NCBI GenBank assembly: GCA_002633025.1
Contig: NMRB01000748.1
Span: 87,640-151,639 of the forward strand
Direction: 5' to 3'
DNA from: Notospermus geniculatus
Taxonomy: Eukaryota; Nemertea; Pilidiophora; Heteronemertea; Lineidae
DNA: 64,000 nucleotides
Part shown: positions 19,963-30,745 of the stretch, one piece after another
Layout of the letters: each line of letters starts with the position of its first letter
Position numbering within the stretch: the stretch's first letter is position 1
Program-made: the position numbers and the translations under genes
The notes under the pieces: model-generated
Database searches by the model: none
What the model saw: only the letters and a program-made list of their open reading frames with translations
What the model was told of the DNA's origin: nothing

Positions 19963-22256
19963 AAGTATATTCCACCAAACCCTGACCGCGGCAGAAACTC
20001 CAGCAGACGTATCAAATTACTCATTGTCAGTGTACCTAAAATGAGATCTCAAGTGGTCTTAGCAGGAGGTCACACTTCAAGCCTGGATTCCACAGTCTGT
20101 TCAGAATTTCCAACTCGGAAGCCTGCCATTACTCACTACTGAATATATTTTTACTCCAGTATCCAAACTACGATGTTACTACAGAATTGAACAAGAGTAC
20201 AGGTACCGGGTAATTTAACGAAAATTCTGCACATGAATACTACGATTCTAATCCAAAACTTGAGTCCCTATAAGAGATGAATTTAAAGCTGATTTCACAC
20301 ACGAGCCCAAAATTTAGTAAAATCTTCAATGTATAGTTCTGCTTCAAATGTTCACTTATGACACTGAAAATATTCCAAAATAAATGAATACTAAATTTAG
20401 TCAGTCTACAATTCCTCTTCAGAACTAGAGTCACTTTCACTGTCACTTGAACCAGTTTCACCCCCCAGGGTAATAACAAACTGTTCAACGACATCATCGA
20501 CAAGTCCATCGAGCTGCCACATTTTTTCTTCATCTTTTTTGACATGGTTGACGTAGTTCTTCCACTGATCAACTGTTACGTTAGCGAATGCCTCATGGAC
20601 AATTTTCTCAACGTCAGGCATTTTGAAGGTCACGTTTTTGGAGGCAACAAAATGTTTCACTTGCGCCCAAACCATCTCGATAGGGTTCAGTTGGCAGTGG
20701 TAAGGCGGCAAGCGCAGCACAGTATGTCCCTTTTCCGTTGCAACTTCATCAACACGGTACTTGAGAAACCTGGATTTGTTTGCCTTAATTAAAGTATAAA
20801 GTTCCACTTTAACCATATTTGTCGTCCATTCAATGCCATGAGCCGTTAACCAGTCCTGCATTACTGCTTTCCGTGAATTTGATGTTGGTATTTTCTCCTT
20901 CCTAGCAGAATGATAAGGAGCATTATCAATTACAATCACACTCCCTGGTGGCAGCTTGGGCAATAGAGTTTCATTAAACCATTTTTCAAAAGTGTCACTG
21001 TTCATCTCCCCATGATAGTCGGCCAGCTTTCCACCAGACCGAAATACCAGTTCTGCCCCTGGAACAAATCCATTCTCATTCCCCACATGAAGAATTATCA
21101 GCCTCCCTCCTTTCCCTGAAGGATCCTTCAGTCCAGTGCTGAGGCCAGCTAAGAAAGCCCCCCTGCTAGTTTCAACAGTAGTGTCCTGCCAAACTTTATT
21201 CAGGGTGTGGCCAGCATTCGCCCAAGTCTCATCCAGATAGAATATTGGCCGGCCTTCTGCACGAAATTTTTTTATCTGGCGAAGGTAATTGAGTCTCCAT
21301 TGAACTATTTCATCCCTCTCTATCAGCATACACTTTCTTCCTCTCTTTTTGTACTTAATTCCAAGGTCTTTCAGAAGCCGGAATAATGTTGTCCTTGAAA
21401 TGTCCGGAAGGGTGTCGTCCTCCTCAATCTCCTTCTTGAGCTTGTCCAGAGTGGGAGGCTCGTTCCTTTGGAAGAAAGTGTGTACTTTCCTCCTTATACA
21501 GCTGAGGGTGAAATCATCATAATTCGAAAGTCTTTTCTTTTTTCCCTGTGCTTTCGGATGTTTTTTCCCAGGAGTTACAACTTTTCCTGTTTTCGTTAAT
21601 TCGGACCGTGCCCTTCTCACAGAAATGTCGGAAATTCCTGTGGCCTTTGAAACCTTTACGTCAGTTTCTTCATTGGTCAGCTTCGGATCTTTCCCTTTGA
21701 AATAGTTCCAAACATTGAGCAAAATATTCTTCTCTTTGCTGGTGATGGGTTTACCACGTTGGTGCTTCTTTGGTGGAGGTGTAGTTCCTTGTGTGGATGT
21801 TCCTGGGACTGGCAACACCCAAAATATAAAAAGCCACGAAATAAATCCACAAGACAAGAGCCCAATCATGTTTATCCTTCAGACACTGTCTTCAGAATGC
21901 AATGGTTAGTGTAGTGTTAATGTACTCTTGGCTGACCCCCATCATTCACATGGTTACTCTAATTGACTCCTGATAAAACAAAACCAGGCTAAAGAAACAG
22001 ACTGTTTCAAAATCTTTGAAAAACTTAGAAAATCAATGAGCATCTACACATGTAAAATGCATGGAAATATCATACAAGATACGTCTATACACACAGTTTG
22101 GAGCAGAGTTTAACAGAGTTGGCCAGTTGTACTAAGAATAACCCAGTTACCAGGCACTGTTTATCAGCATCCTCGTGGCCTGCTGACAGCTTGTTAATAG
22201 GAGTTAATTGCCTTCTCTTTTGATATGCCGCGGTCAGGGTTTGGTGGAATATACTT
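19963..22256 (-). mobile_element. Intact IS630/Tc1/mariner-type transposon, DD82E (Sailor-like)
   Basis: The element of 2294 bp has perfect 31 bp terminal inverted repeats (19963-19993 and 22226-22256, starting AAGTATATTCCACCAAACCC). The dinucleotide TA is duplicated at 19961-19962 and 22257-22258. It carries one uninterrupted transposase ORF on the minus strand. The uninterrupted target (CCCTTA followed by GTC) is seen in the homologous MITE at 52293. Perfect ends plus an open ORF suggest recent insertion and possibly current activity. Confidence 0.93.
20406..21869 (-). CDS. DDE transposase, DD82E spacing
   Basis: This cut-and-paste transposase has 487 residues. Two helix-turn-helix-like DNA-binding regions lie near residues 64-95 (TGISDISVRRARSEL) and 138-175 (DISRTTLFRLLKDLGIKYKK). 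The catalytic triad is visible: D213 in FYLDETWANAGH, D315 in VIVIDNAPYHSARK, and E398 in CQLNPIEMVWAQVKH. I count 82 residues between the second Asp and the Glu. This spacing defines the DD82E (Sailor) group of the IS630-Tc1-mariner superfamily rather than DD34D/E. The C-terminus is an acidic Ser/Glu tail. The first 27 residues are hydrophobic and atypical, so the true start may be downstream or follow a short intron. No frameshift or stop is seen. Confidence 0.9.
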   Translation of the reverse strand: MIGLLSCGFISWLFIFWVLPVPGTSTQGTTPPPKKHQRGKPITSKEKNILLNVWNYFKGKDPKLTNEETDVKVSKATGISDISVRRARSELTKTGKVVTPGKKHPKAQGKKKRLSNYDDFTLSCIRRKVHTFFQRNEPPTLDKLKKEIEEDDTLPDISRTTLFRLLKDLGIKYKKRGRKCMLIERDEIVQWRLNYLRQIKKFRAEGRPIFYLDETWANAGHTLNKVWQDTTVETSRGAFLAGLSTGLKDPSGKGGRLIILHVGNENGFVPGAELVFRSGGKLADYHGEMNSDTFEKWFNETLLPKLPPGSVIVIDNAPYHSARKEKIPTSNSRKAVMQDWLTAHGIEWTTNMVKVELYTLIKANKSRFLKYRVDEVATEKGHTVLRLPPYHCQLNPIEMVWAQVKHFVASKNVTFKMPDVEKIVHEAFANVTVDQWKNYVNHVKKDEEKMWQLDGLVDDVVEQFVITLGGETGSSDSESDSSSEEEL

Positions 22257-23486
22257 TAGTCAATAATAAATGCCCAGCTGATTTTCCGGCATATCTCAAT
22301 GAATATTTTTCATAGCCACGTTTTCTTTTCATGCGCATAATCTAGGGCCACTAGGCCACCTTTTAACACCATGAAACTTGAAATCATTACACAACTGTGT
22401 TTTTGGCAAAAGTTTGAAATTTGGCCAAAATATCATGTTTTTTTAATACTCACTTGTTCGGGTTGAAACTGGCACTGTTTTGAAGCCAGTCTGTTTCTGA
22501 ACAATACATTTTTTTAAAATTCAAAATTGAGCAACTTTGTGACGATTTATGATGATTTTTCTGTGGAATAAAATCCCCGCAATTCCAGTTGANAATATCT
22601 TTTCTCTTTTACTATCATTTATCATTACACTTATTGTAAAGTGCCTTTGAGCATGTTTGACATGGAAAGGGCACTCAAATATATGACGAATTTCTCATGA
22701 TCGTTTGTGGTTGGGCTGCCGCTTTGTCCTGAATACGCCACACCATCTTTGTCAGTGATGATTCATGTCGTCCGTCATGATATACTGGTAAGTTCTCAAT
22801 GTGCACAAGAAATTGATGACGTTATAATGTTCGACTTATTTTCTTTCCCCTCCAACTTAATATTTCTGTGATTTCAACTTGATTTTGCGTAAAATGACGT
22901 TTCACAAGCGAATATCTATGTTTTAATAAAGTTGCAATAAAATAATATGAGTTATGAAATGAAATTAAGTTGTTCGAAATGTTAAAAAAAGTTCGAGTTA
23001 GTTTTTATTCATTTCAACTTAAAAATATATATGTACGATTTGAACTTGGGGTTCAACTGAAAAATATTCGTGTCAACTTTAATATATTATTTACGTTGGA
23101 ATGATATTTTTGAAGCAAACGGCATGCCATACTTATGCGCAAAAATGAAATGTTTTGATGCCATTATGAACATCCTGCTATATCAAAAATTTATAGGAGG
23201 CGAGAGCGATTGCTTATGAATATTTGACTATATGAATATGGTTTTACAGGCCTTTGCCTTTGTTCATGCTTCATTTCTATATGTCTAATGATTGGCGCGT
23301 TTTTCGTACGAAAGAGATACAGTCGAAACCAGTAGCTCGAACTCACACCTCTTATTAAAACCTCCCTGCTTGGTCCATCACAGGCTACCTGCTGAGACGT
23401 TAGACTGAGAGGAGAAGGGTTAAACCCGGAAAAAATTAAAACATAAACAAAACATGTGTCACTATGTCTGCTGAAGACTCCTCAAT
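22257..23486. other. MITE left end, then anonymous AT-rich DNA
   Basis: 22259 to about 22592 is the left end of the CACCCTTAGTCAA MITE family, homologous to 52301-52633. A single N lies at 22593. The remainder, including TTCAACTT-rich sequence at 22840-23100, shows no gene or clear repeat structure. Confidence 0.5.
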
Positions 23487-24267
23487 CACATACTAAAAAT
23501 CCCCATAAATCCCTTTTGGGGAAACTGTTTCATTAACCCTTTCGCTGCGTATGACGTGCATAGCACGTCATAGCTAAGGTATTTTCCATTACTATACGCA
23601 CTGGGCGAACCACTATTAAATGGCTGCGTGAAAACACGATAGATGGCTCTACCGGAAACTGATACTCACTTAGGGATAGGGTGAGGGTCAAAGATTTTCT
23701 GGGGGGTGGAAGGGGAGCTAAATTGGGGGTCAAGGGGCAAAAATTTTGAAAAATATAAAAAGTTGTCTTTTGCAGTCCGTTTGATATTTCTAAGGCTGCT
23801 TGGTTTCAATTTTTGGAACTGACCTTATCATTGGACCCAAGAACTGAACTTTGTACAGGAGAATGCGACTGGATGTACAATATTAACATTTGAACGGAAA
23901 TCCAACCTTGGATTTACACCCACTAAATGTATTACAAACAGATAGAAACACGGTGCCTCTCAATCGAAAAAGCGTGTTTTTTGTAGTTTTTAACTCGTTA
24001 CGTAATTGGAAATGGCGTTTTTGTGTATTGTGACCCATTTTGTGAAATTTACAGAAAAAACGTCATTTCTTTTTACATAAAACGATATAAAACATGCTTG
24101 TCTGCTTCCAAGGTGCCATGTTTCTATATCTATCGCTAATACATTTATGGGGTGGCATTCTCCTGTAAAGCTCTGTTCTTGGGCCCAATGATAAAGTCAG
24201 TTCCAAATATTCAAACTTTAATAAAACATTTTCCCCAAAAGGGGTTTATGGGGATTTTCAGTATGTG
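23487..24267. mobile_element. Inverted-repeat element CACATACT...AGTATGTG
   Basis: 23487-23530 (CACATACTAAAAATCCCCAT, TCCCTTTTGGGGAAA) is inversely matched at 24228-24267. Further arm sequence (TTTGGAACTGACCTTATCAT, GTACAGGAGAATGC) recurs inverted near 24155-24210. The left arm is interrupted at TTAA by sequence starting CCCTTTCGCTGCGTATGACG and containing a palindrome TATGACGTGC-ATA-GCACGTCATA. That resembles a piggyBac-type end, but the second TTAA border is missing. Confidence 0.65.
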
Positions 24268-24612
24268 GTTTCTCGCAGTGCATAAAATGACAAAAAAATC
24301 GTTCATGTCCTAATTTTTTCCAGGTTCTGGGACAAGATTTGTCTCTCCTACCAGTCTACGTCTAGCCTGATTGGATCGGTCAGCAAATATTCGAGGTGTT
24401 TGCGTGGGCTCATCCGCAATCAGCAGAGTAATGGTCAACATATAAATCTGCAAGAAAACAGCCTGATAATGAATGAAAACTGCTCGTCCGCTTTCCGAGA
24501 ATAATAACATGAACTAGATATATAGGCTCTCGCTCATTATGACTTACTTCAAATATAGGCCTCCCTATATTCAAAGATGAGCGTAAAAATGCGGACGGTC
24601 AAGAGACTCGGA

Positions 24613-24788
24613 CCGGTGTAACGTTTTTCAGTGAGGCCCTTGTGCATGTGTGACATTACAATAGACTGACGGAATAAGCGGCGACTTGACAATGGGGAAC
24701 ACACAGAAGACAGCGATTCCGTTTCCCAGTGTGTTCCGAAAAATGTGAATCACAGAGAAAAATGGTCACACTGAAAACGTTACACCTG
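24613..24788. mobile_element. Short MITE with CAGGTGTAACGTTTTCAGTG-type ends
   Basis: CCGGTGTAACGTTTTTCAGTG at the left is inverted as CACTGAAAACGTTACACCTG at the right, 176 bp overall. No clear target duplication is seen. The element is non-coding. Confidence 0.55.
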
Positions 24789-26400
24789 TCCTCTACCTTC
24801 TTACCCCCGAGTCACTGCCAACTAAGGTACACATTCTGTCGAATTTTGAATTATGTATAATAATGTACAAAAGGACTAAAAATAATTAGCTGCACCCTAT
24901 CAAATACATGTAGGTATTAATATTGCAAAACGTCGCTTGTACGAGCGTGAGAAGGATGCGTAGCCTTTTCAAAATAATGTACTTTCTTATTAGCTTCGCT
25001 GGGCGAGTATTCGCCAGCGAAGCTTATGCTATGGTGCGAGCCATCTCCTATCCTGCTGTAGATTTCCTGTGTATTTTGTCCGGATGTAGAGAGGACGACC
25101 GAAATGCACACTATGTGATAGATATTCTTGCGCCGCCATTATATAGTTCTCAGTGATCTACGCAGGTAAACGTGAATAAATTTCATGTTCCGCCGTGTCT
25201 ATGTTTGTTATTGACAGTCAATAGTTACAGCACTGTGCAGTGATGGTCAACTGTTTGCCTGTAAAATTTCCGGACGGCTGCTGCTGCTTCAATTTCTGTG
25301 GCGGAGGAATCGCATACTGTCTGACAGCAGCAGAGGCTTTTCAACCTTAGGCTTGGGGCCTACACGTTCGGCACGGCGGATAACCCTGTCCAGAATTTGT
25401 GGGACGCCCAGGATAGGGTGATAATGTCAACTAAACAAAAACAAAGCTTTAGATAGGATTAAAATAGTTCTTTTGTGCTGGTAATTGCGAATTACAACAA
25501 AATTTCGAAGTGAAATGAAGTTGAGTTCACCTGCCTTGAGAAGCCGTCGGATTTTTTTTTTTAGTTTCATGCTAACAATGATCGAGACCAATTCCACTCA
25601 GGCCTGTATTAGCCATCCTCAACGAAGAGAATGTTCGACTGCCGAGGACAGTTGTGGAACAGGTCTGGGCCCATCATAAAACCTTGCTAGCTTAGTTGGC
25701 TGCTAGTTGTGTACATTGGCCTGTACAAACTAGGCACTTTAGCCGGCAGCTAAGCCTAGCAAGCAGATTTATGAATATGGGCCCTGGACTACACAGTAGG
25801 CCTAGTAGTAGAAAACCTACCATACTACAACCTGCAATATTTTTTGTGCCAACTACTCAGCCCATACGGGTATTCACTCAGCCCCTGCCCCCAGCGAAGC
25901 TCCCAGGCCGCCAGGCCTCTAGTGTAATTACCCCAGTAATGAAAAGGTTAAGAACCTTCATTGAAGTCACTCTAGAATTCCATGTTGCGTAAATCTGCCA
26001 AAATGCCGTGTCGACTCACACAGGACATGCGCCAGGAGCAGCGTCTTCATATAGCTGAAGGGGTTACTGCAGAACAACCACAGTGCCAGTTAGGTTACTT
26101 TAAAACTGTCATCAAAATGGAGATTGAAAAGAGCTCTGTTCAACAAGCAGAGCTTCATGTGGAAGTACTGTCCCCATTTGGGTGAGATTGGAGTAAAAAA
26201 GGCTTAGAGCCAGAACAGACTATGTCCGTCCAATATTCTGCCGTGTTTTTCATGCTCCCTCGAAACTCTAAACAGTAACTAAGAGTGATTTGAAGAAGAG
26301 AAAATATTTCTTGTTCTTATCAAATTAGCATAAAATGCTTATATCTTAGCATTTGGTTAAAATTCATCAAAAATATTTGTCTCAGAGCGAGAACGACCTA
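24789..26400. other. No recognisable gene
   Basis: Several ORFs of 60-100 codons exist on the plus strand at 24923-25156 and 25485-26185. None shows a known domain or sensible codon conservation. I see no repeats with definable ends. Confidence 0.35.
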
Positions 26401-26978
26401 CACAGAAAGAAAAAACGATCTCATCTCGAGATAAAATGAATCTCCAACTCTTGTCCCTAAAATGAGTTTCTTTTGCAACTCGAATTGACATAACTGGGCC
26501 TGAGATGACATTGTCTCCAACTGGTTAAAATGATTCTCAGCTGTTTCCACCGGATTGTCTGTTGTCTCGATTCAAATAAACAAGTGATGTCTCCAAATAT
26601 ACATGTATTAAAAAACGTTTCACACCCAGTGGGTTTCGAACCCAGGACCCTCTGATCGCAAGTCGGACACCAGAACCACCACACCACCGAGCTCCTCATA
26701 TGAGCAGATTTTGGTTCCCCTCGGTTTGTTTCCAATTTTCTCCAGCTGATGCCCTGTCCTATCGACTGGAGAACTGAGAAAACACAAAATGAGTAGACTT
26801 TGTCTCTACTTCAGAATGAGACTCCAGTTGCAGTTATCTCCAGTCAATGCAAGAGGGCTCCAGCCTTAGAAAACTGGTACTCATTCTGTGTTCGAGTAGC
26901 AAAGAAACTCATTTTAGGGACAAAATAGTTGGCTGGAGACTCATTTTATCTCGAGATGAGATCGATTTTTTTTCTGTG
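26401..26978. mobile_element. TA-flanked MITE with long inverted arms
   Basis: CACAGAAAGAAAAAACGATC at 26401 is inverted at 26978, with arms of about 60 bp (TCATCTCGAGATAAAATGA). TA flanks both ends (26399-26400 and 26979-26980). A tRNA-like SINE lies inside on the minus strand. No transposase is present. Confidence 0.8.
26615..26697 (-). mobile_element. tRNA-derived SINE head
   Basis: On the minus strand this reads GAGCTCGGTGGTGTGGTGG, an A box region, then a GGGTTCGAAACCC B box, ending CACTGGGTGTG. It closely matches the head of the SINE at 47678, so the two belong to one family. It has no MIR-like core here and is followed by a T-rich tail. Confidence 0.7.
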
Positions 26979-27216
26979 TATACGTATTGGAAAAAAATGT
27001 TTTGAGCATCTCCAGTAAAATTTTGAAAAAATGCAGTTTGGTTGTTATGGCTCTGACCCCTTCAGCTAGGACTTGTCTCAGCAGTTCCTTCAGGGGATAG
27101 TGTCATTCGTTGGATTCCTGGATCCCATGCCAACAGGCAAGTCATACCGAGGATGAAGTACCATTTGGGCAGTTGTGAGTGGTTGGACAGATGGATCGAT
27201 GATGTAGGTTGGAATA

Positions 27217-27540
27217 AGGGGAGCAGCGTGGTTAGCGAGACGGACTTCTGATGAGAAGATCCCGGGTTCGATTCCCAGTCCTGACCAAGAAAAAAACACG
27301 CTCGCTTGTGACCTTGAGCAAGTCACTTTGCCTCACTTGCTTCACCCCACCCAGGTGTAAAATGGGTACCTGGCTGATAGTGATGGTCTATGTGAATGTT
27401 AGTCCAAGAACGCTGAAATCGGCTGCCGGGACTGCAATACTCCCCGGGGAGTGGAGATATGATATTGGAATGAACAGGCCTATAGCTGGGGGTAATAATT
27501 GTGAAGTACCTTGACACTTAAATGTAAAAGGCACTATGGG
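27217..27540 (+). mobile_element. CORE-SINE (MIR-like) with tRNA head
   Basis: The tRNA-like head GGGGAGCAGCGTGGTTAGCG has the B box GGGTTCGATTCCC. It is followed by GACCTTGAGCAAGTCACTTT and CCCAGGTGTAAAATGGGTACC. These match the central core shared by MIR and other CORE-SINEs (CTTGGGCAAGTCACTT ... TGTAAAATGGG). The 3' portion continues to about 27540. No TSD was resolved. Confidence 0.8.
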
Positions 27541-27698
27541 TCGTATTCATATTGGTTCTATCGTTAGAACCTTCTTCGACACCGGTTCCACGTACAGTGG
27601 TTGACGATACTTGGAACTGGCCATTATTCATTATTTTTCACATCTTTCAATATTGTCATTTCAGATCTATGCAAAGAGGGCCACTGAACATCCCAGAA

Positions 27699-27905
27699 AT
27701 GGGCTTCCGTACATTAGTCGCTAGTACATTTGTGTTGCTCGTCAGTCTAGCAAAAGTAATCAGCGGATATATCGAAATCCCAGGCCGCCTTCCGATGATC
27801 AAGCAGACAAAAACTGGGGATCTTGTCATCGGGGCTCTGATAAGTATCCACAATGTCNTGGACCGAAAATGTGCATTACATGTTGATATAGTGTTCGGAA
27901 TCTGA
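27699..27905 (+). CDS. Possible first exon of a class C GPCR-like receptor
   Basis: From ATG 27699 the reading gives a signal-peptide-like N-terminus (MGFRTLVASTFVLLVSLAKV). TKTGDLVIGALISIHNV then DRKCALHV follow. The pattern GDLVIGALxSIH followed by a Cys resembles the start of the Venus-flytrap domain of metabotropic glutamate and related receptors (GD-hydrophobic-GGLFPxH). The frame closes at 27905 with no obvious strong splice donor. No further receptor exons are visible downstream, and an ambiguous base is present at 27858. A stranded exon, a pseudogene fragment or chance are all possible. Its position between the 20.0 and 28.6 kb inverted repeats would be odd if those delimit one transposon. 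Confidence 0.38.
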   Translation: MGFRTLVASTFVLLVSLAKVISGYIEIPGRLPMIKQTKTGDLVIGALISIHNVXDRKCALHVDIVFGI

Positions 27906-29321
27906 AGAGAAATTGGGGAAGTTTCACCCACTAACCCAGGAGTTGCGTACATTATATGCATATAAAACATTGGTTCACAAATCATTTCATAAATACCATG
28001 TCACAATAACCACCACCAGCAGTTTGACCAGACATGCCAGAGTCACACCAACAATAGATTTGGATAGCACTTCTCCAGCATTGTAATTGGCTGTTCTCCC
28101 TTTGGTGTTCACCCATTTAGTAATCAAAAATCAGTGGTCTTTTTGTTACATTTCATGCTAATCAAATGAAACAAAAAACAATATGTCATGCTAGACCTTT
28201 CACAAATGATTTTATTTATGCCTGTGTTAAGGTTTAGCCCCAAATTCTGATTATTTCTCAGATTTCTAGGGGTAGCAAATCTGGCATTGTTTCGTTAATT
28301 AGGTCATGCTTACTTTTTTGTCGTCTCTTGATCAGATTTATTAATTACGTGATATAAGATACTAGCCTAGTGATTTTGGTGTCGATAGCTTTAGTGGTTT
28401 CCGAGTTTGACCAATTTTGTAACATCCCTTCTTAACCGCTCAGCCCCTTTCAAACTTTTGCCAAAAACACAGTTGTGTAATGATTTCAAGTTTTATGGTG
28501 TTAAAAGGTGTCCTAGTGGCCCTAGATTATGCGCATGAAAAGAAAACGTGGCTATGAAAAATATTCATTGAGATATGCCGGAAAATTAGCTGGGCATTTA
28601 TTATTGACTAAGGGTGTACATCCATAAATCACACATACCACCACCGAATAATCCTTTAGGCAGTACATTTGTAGATGATTAAGAGGACCAAATGCGTGTA
28701 AATATATGCATGTGGGGACCGTGGCTCATTATGATTGCACGGTCATGTTTTTGGCATCCCCACGAGTCAGAAAGTCCCACGTTCTCGCCAGTAGTAGCAA
28801 AGGCGGTAGTTATGTATTACTACGCACCATGGAGTGTAAAATAGTACGTATTAAAACTGATGGCATCTCTTTAATCGATGACAGCGAGTGTAATGAGGGG
28901 CCAGATATCAAACACGAGGTAGATTGGAATTATTCGAAGCAAGCACAAGACAAAACCATGCTAACTTGACTGATTTCAGGTCTCGCTGTACCACTGTATA
29001 CAACCGCCGGGTCAATCTCGTCACACTAGCTGCCGAGCAAGCTCTGCCGCTTCAGTGAGTAAATTGGCTCTGGTGACTAAACTAGCACATCTCTGCGACT
29101 GAATTTTCGCATGTTGGAAGAGAAAATAGCAATGCACACTACTGTATATCGCATGGCGTTGATAAATCCCTAGTTATGCCGTATTTTGACCGGGAAATCG
29201 GACACGAAGAGGGAACCTGACGTAGGCAGAGCACAAAATCTGGCAGTGGTATCTGATTAATTGCAAGCAAAACTGGTGCCAAGGCGCTCATTCTGGAGGC
29301 AACTGAAGCCGAATGGGTCAA
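27906..29321. other. MITE right end and anonymous DNA
   Basis: 28448-28616 is the right end of the CACCCTTAGTCAA family. 28200-28447 resembles 17340-17510. A plus-strand ORF at 28706-28969 (87 codons) has no recognisable domain and I do not call it. Confidence 0.45.
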
Positions 29322-29817
29322 TGTCGTCCTGGGTATACCTTATGTTTACCCAGGATCAACCTGGGTAATCCTTTTCTTTGGCCCTGGGTAAACATAAGGA
29401 TCCTTAACTTTACCCAGATTGGAGTTGCCGAGTGGTGTAGTGAGGTTGATATTCAGCGTAAATCATGAAATGAAGGGTGGCCTCGAACTAGGCCTATAGC
29501 TCCTAAGTCCTTGAGAATTTACTATCGGTCCCTTTTGAAAAGTTGTAGGGATTGGTCTTGTCTCCCTATTGCAAACCCCGGAGGAGGTATAGCGGTAATT
29601 TTCAGCCCTTTTTAGCAATGATCCTACTGCATGTTCTCTGCCGAAAGAGGCGCACGTACCAAATTCCATCCTCGGAGCGATCAGCACGATTCGGCCCGAA
29701 CTCCCAAGCTGGGTAAAGTTAAGGATCCTTATGTTTACCCAGGATGATCCTGATAAAAGAAAATGATTACCCAGGATAATCCTGGGTAAACATAAGGTAT
29801 ACCCAATCGACGTCATC
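29322..29817. mobile_element. Foldback MITE of the GTCCTGGGTATA family
   Basis: Arms at about 29322-29420 and 29711-29817 are inverted copies (CTGGGTATACCTTATGTTTA, GGATCCTTAACTTTACCCAG). The interior 29430-29700 closely matches the reverse complement of about 60590-60840 in the MULE-like element at 59722 and also the end of the window. The MITE may therefore be a deletion derivative or carry a captured MULE segment. Ends resemble those of the element at 56701. Confidence 0.75.
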
Positions 29818-29981
29818 TTCGGAGGTACTCGGCTACATTCGGGCGGCCATCGTAACCTACCTCGACTGTATATAGGAGCCTCGGCGTAGTAATCATCTCG
29901 CAAATCACGAGATAATTCAGTGATTCGCCGCAGTGAGTGGGTCGTCTGTGACATTGACCGTAACCTTCCGCACTTGATGAT

Positions 29982-30239
29982 NNNNNNNNNNNNNNNNNNN
30001 NNNNNNNNNNNNNNNNNNNNNNNNNNNNNNNNNNNNNNNNNNNNNNNNNNNNNNNNNNNNNNNNNNNNNNNNNNNNNNNNNNNNNNNNNNNNNNNNNNNN
30101 NNNNNNNNNNNNNNNNNNNNNNNNNNNNNNNNNNNNNNNNNNNNNNNNNNNNNNNNNNNNNNNNNNNNNNNNNNNNNNNNNNNNNNNNNNNNNNNNNNNN
30201 NNNNNNNNNNNNNNNNNNNNNNNNNNNNNNNNNNNNNNN
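29982..30239. other. Assembly gap, 258 N
   Basis: Run of N. ORFs that appear to cross it are not real evidence of coding. Confidence 1.
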
Positions 30240-30577
30240 ATTTTTTAATGCGAGACTACCCCCCCCCCCCTCAATACGCGATTTTGCCCCGTTCGAAGAA
30301 ACCTGGCTAAAATTGCGTTTTAACGTTTCTCCCGGGGTCTAGATTGACATACTCCAAAGTGCAAATCTGACTCGTTGTGACAAAATGGCCATATCTCCGG
30401 AACGGAAGCAGCTACGACGACGCGACTAGCGCCAAAAGAAAGAGTAGAAAAAAGTAGCTTTATTCTGACCAATTTTCAGAAGCGTAGGAGCAACGGTTAT
30501 CGAGATATAGACGTTTAAAGATTGGCAACCTGACGAAAACGTAGGCCGAATGCGAGTATTTCCACACAACTTGCATC

Positions 30578-30745
30578 TTCGGCTCTGGTGTGAACAACCT
30601 GGAACGCATGTGAGATCGCATCGAGATCGCTCTGAGGGTGTGTGTGAATGGGTGTTAGTAAAACCGATCTGACTGGATCGATTTCCTCGGAACGATCTGG
30701 GGAATTCGATCTAGAACTGGTCTGAATGTGAACGCAGCTTCTGAA
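30578..30745 (+). repeat. Intact copy of an anonymous repeat (empty-site reference)
   Basis: TGTGAACAACCTGGAACGCA ... CTGGTCTGAATGTGAACGCA is repeated at about 31120-31236 plus 32168-32205, where a 929 bp element interrupts it. This copy shows the uninterrupted sequence GGGGAATTCGATCTAG. Confidence 0.8.

Larger units (their letters stand above)
19955..28616. mobile_element. Possible 8.7 kb composite bounded by a matching inverted repeat
   Basis: The left end is 19955-19962 plus 22259-22419, split by the Sailor-like insertion. The right end is 28448-28616. They match inversely over about 169 bases and share subfamily-specific bases (GTCAATAATAAATG rather than GTCAAAAATAAATG of the copy at 52293). 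Both outer ends are flanked by TA (19953-19954 and 28617-28618). Either this is one element of about 6.4 kb carrying other insertions, or it is two solo MITE ends of the same subfamily. No transposase of its own was found. Confidence 0.5.

Noticed and set aside
23532-23760. Complete piggyBac-type element at TTAACCCTTTCGCTGCG
   Set aside because: Only one end is recognisable; no second TTAA border or inverted partner.
29920-30342. ORF crossing the first N gap
   Set aside because: Its length comes from N bases; no coding evidence on either side.
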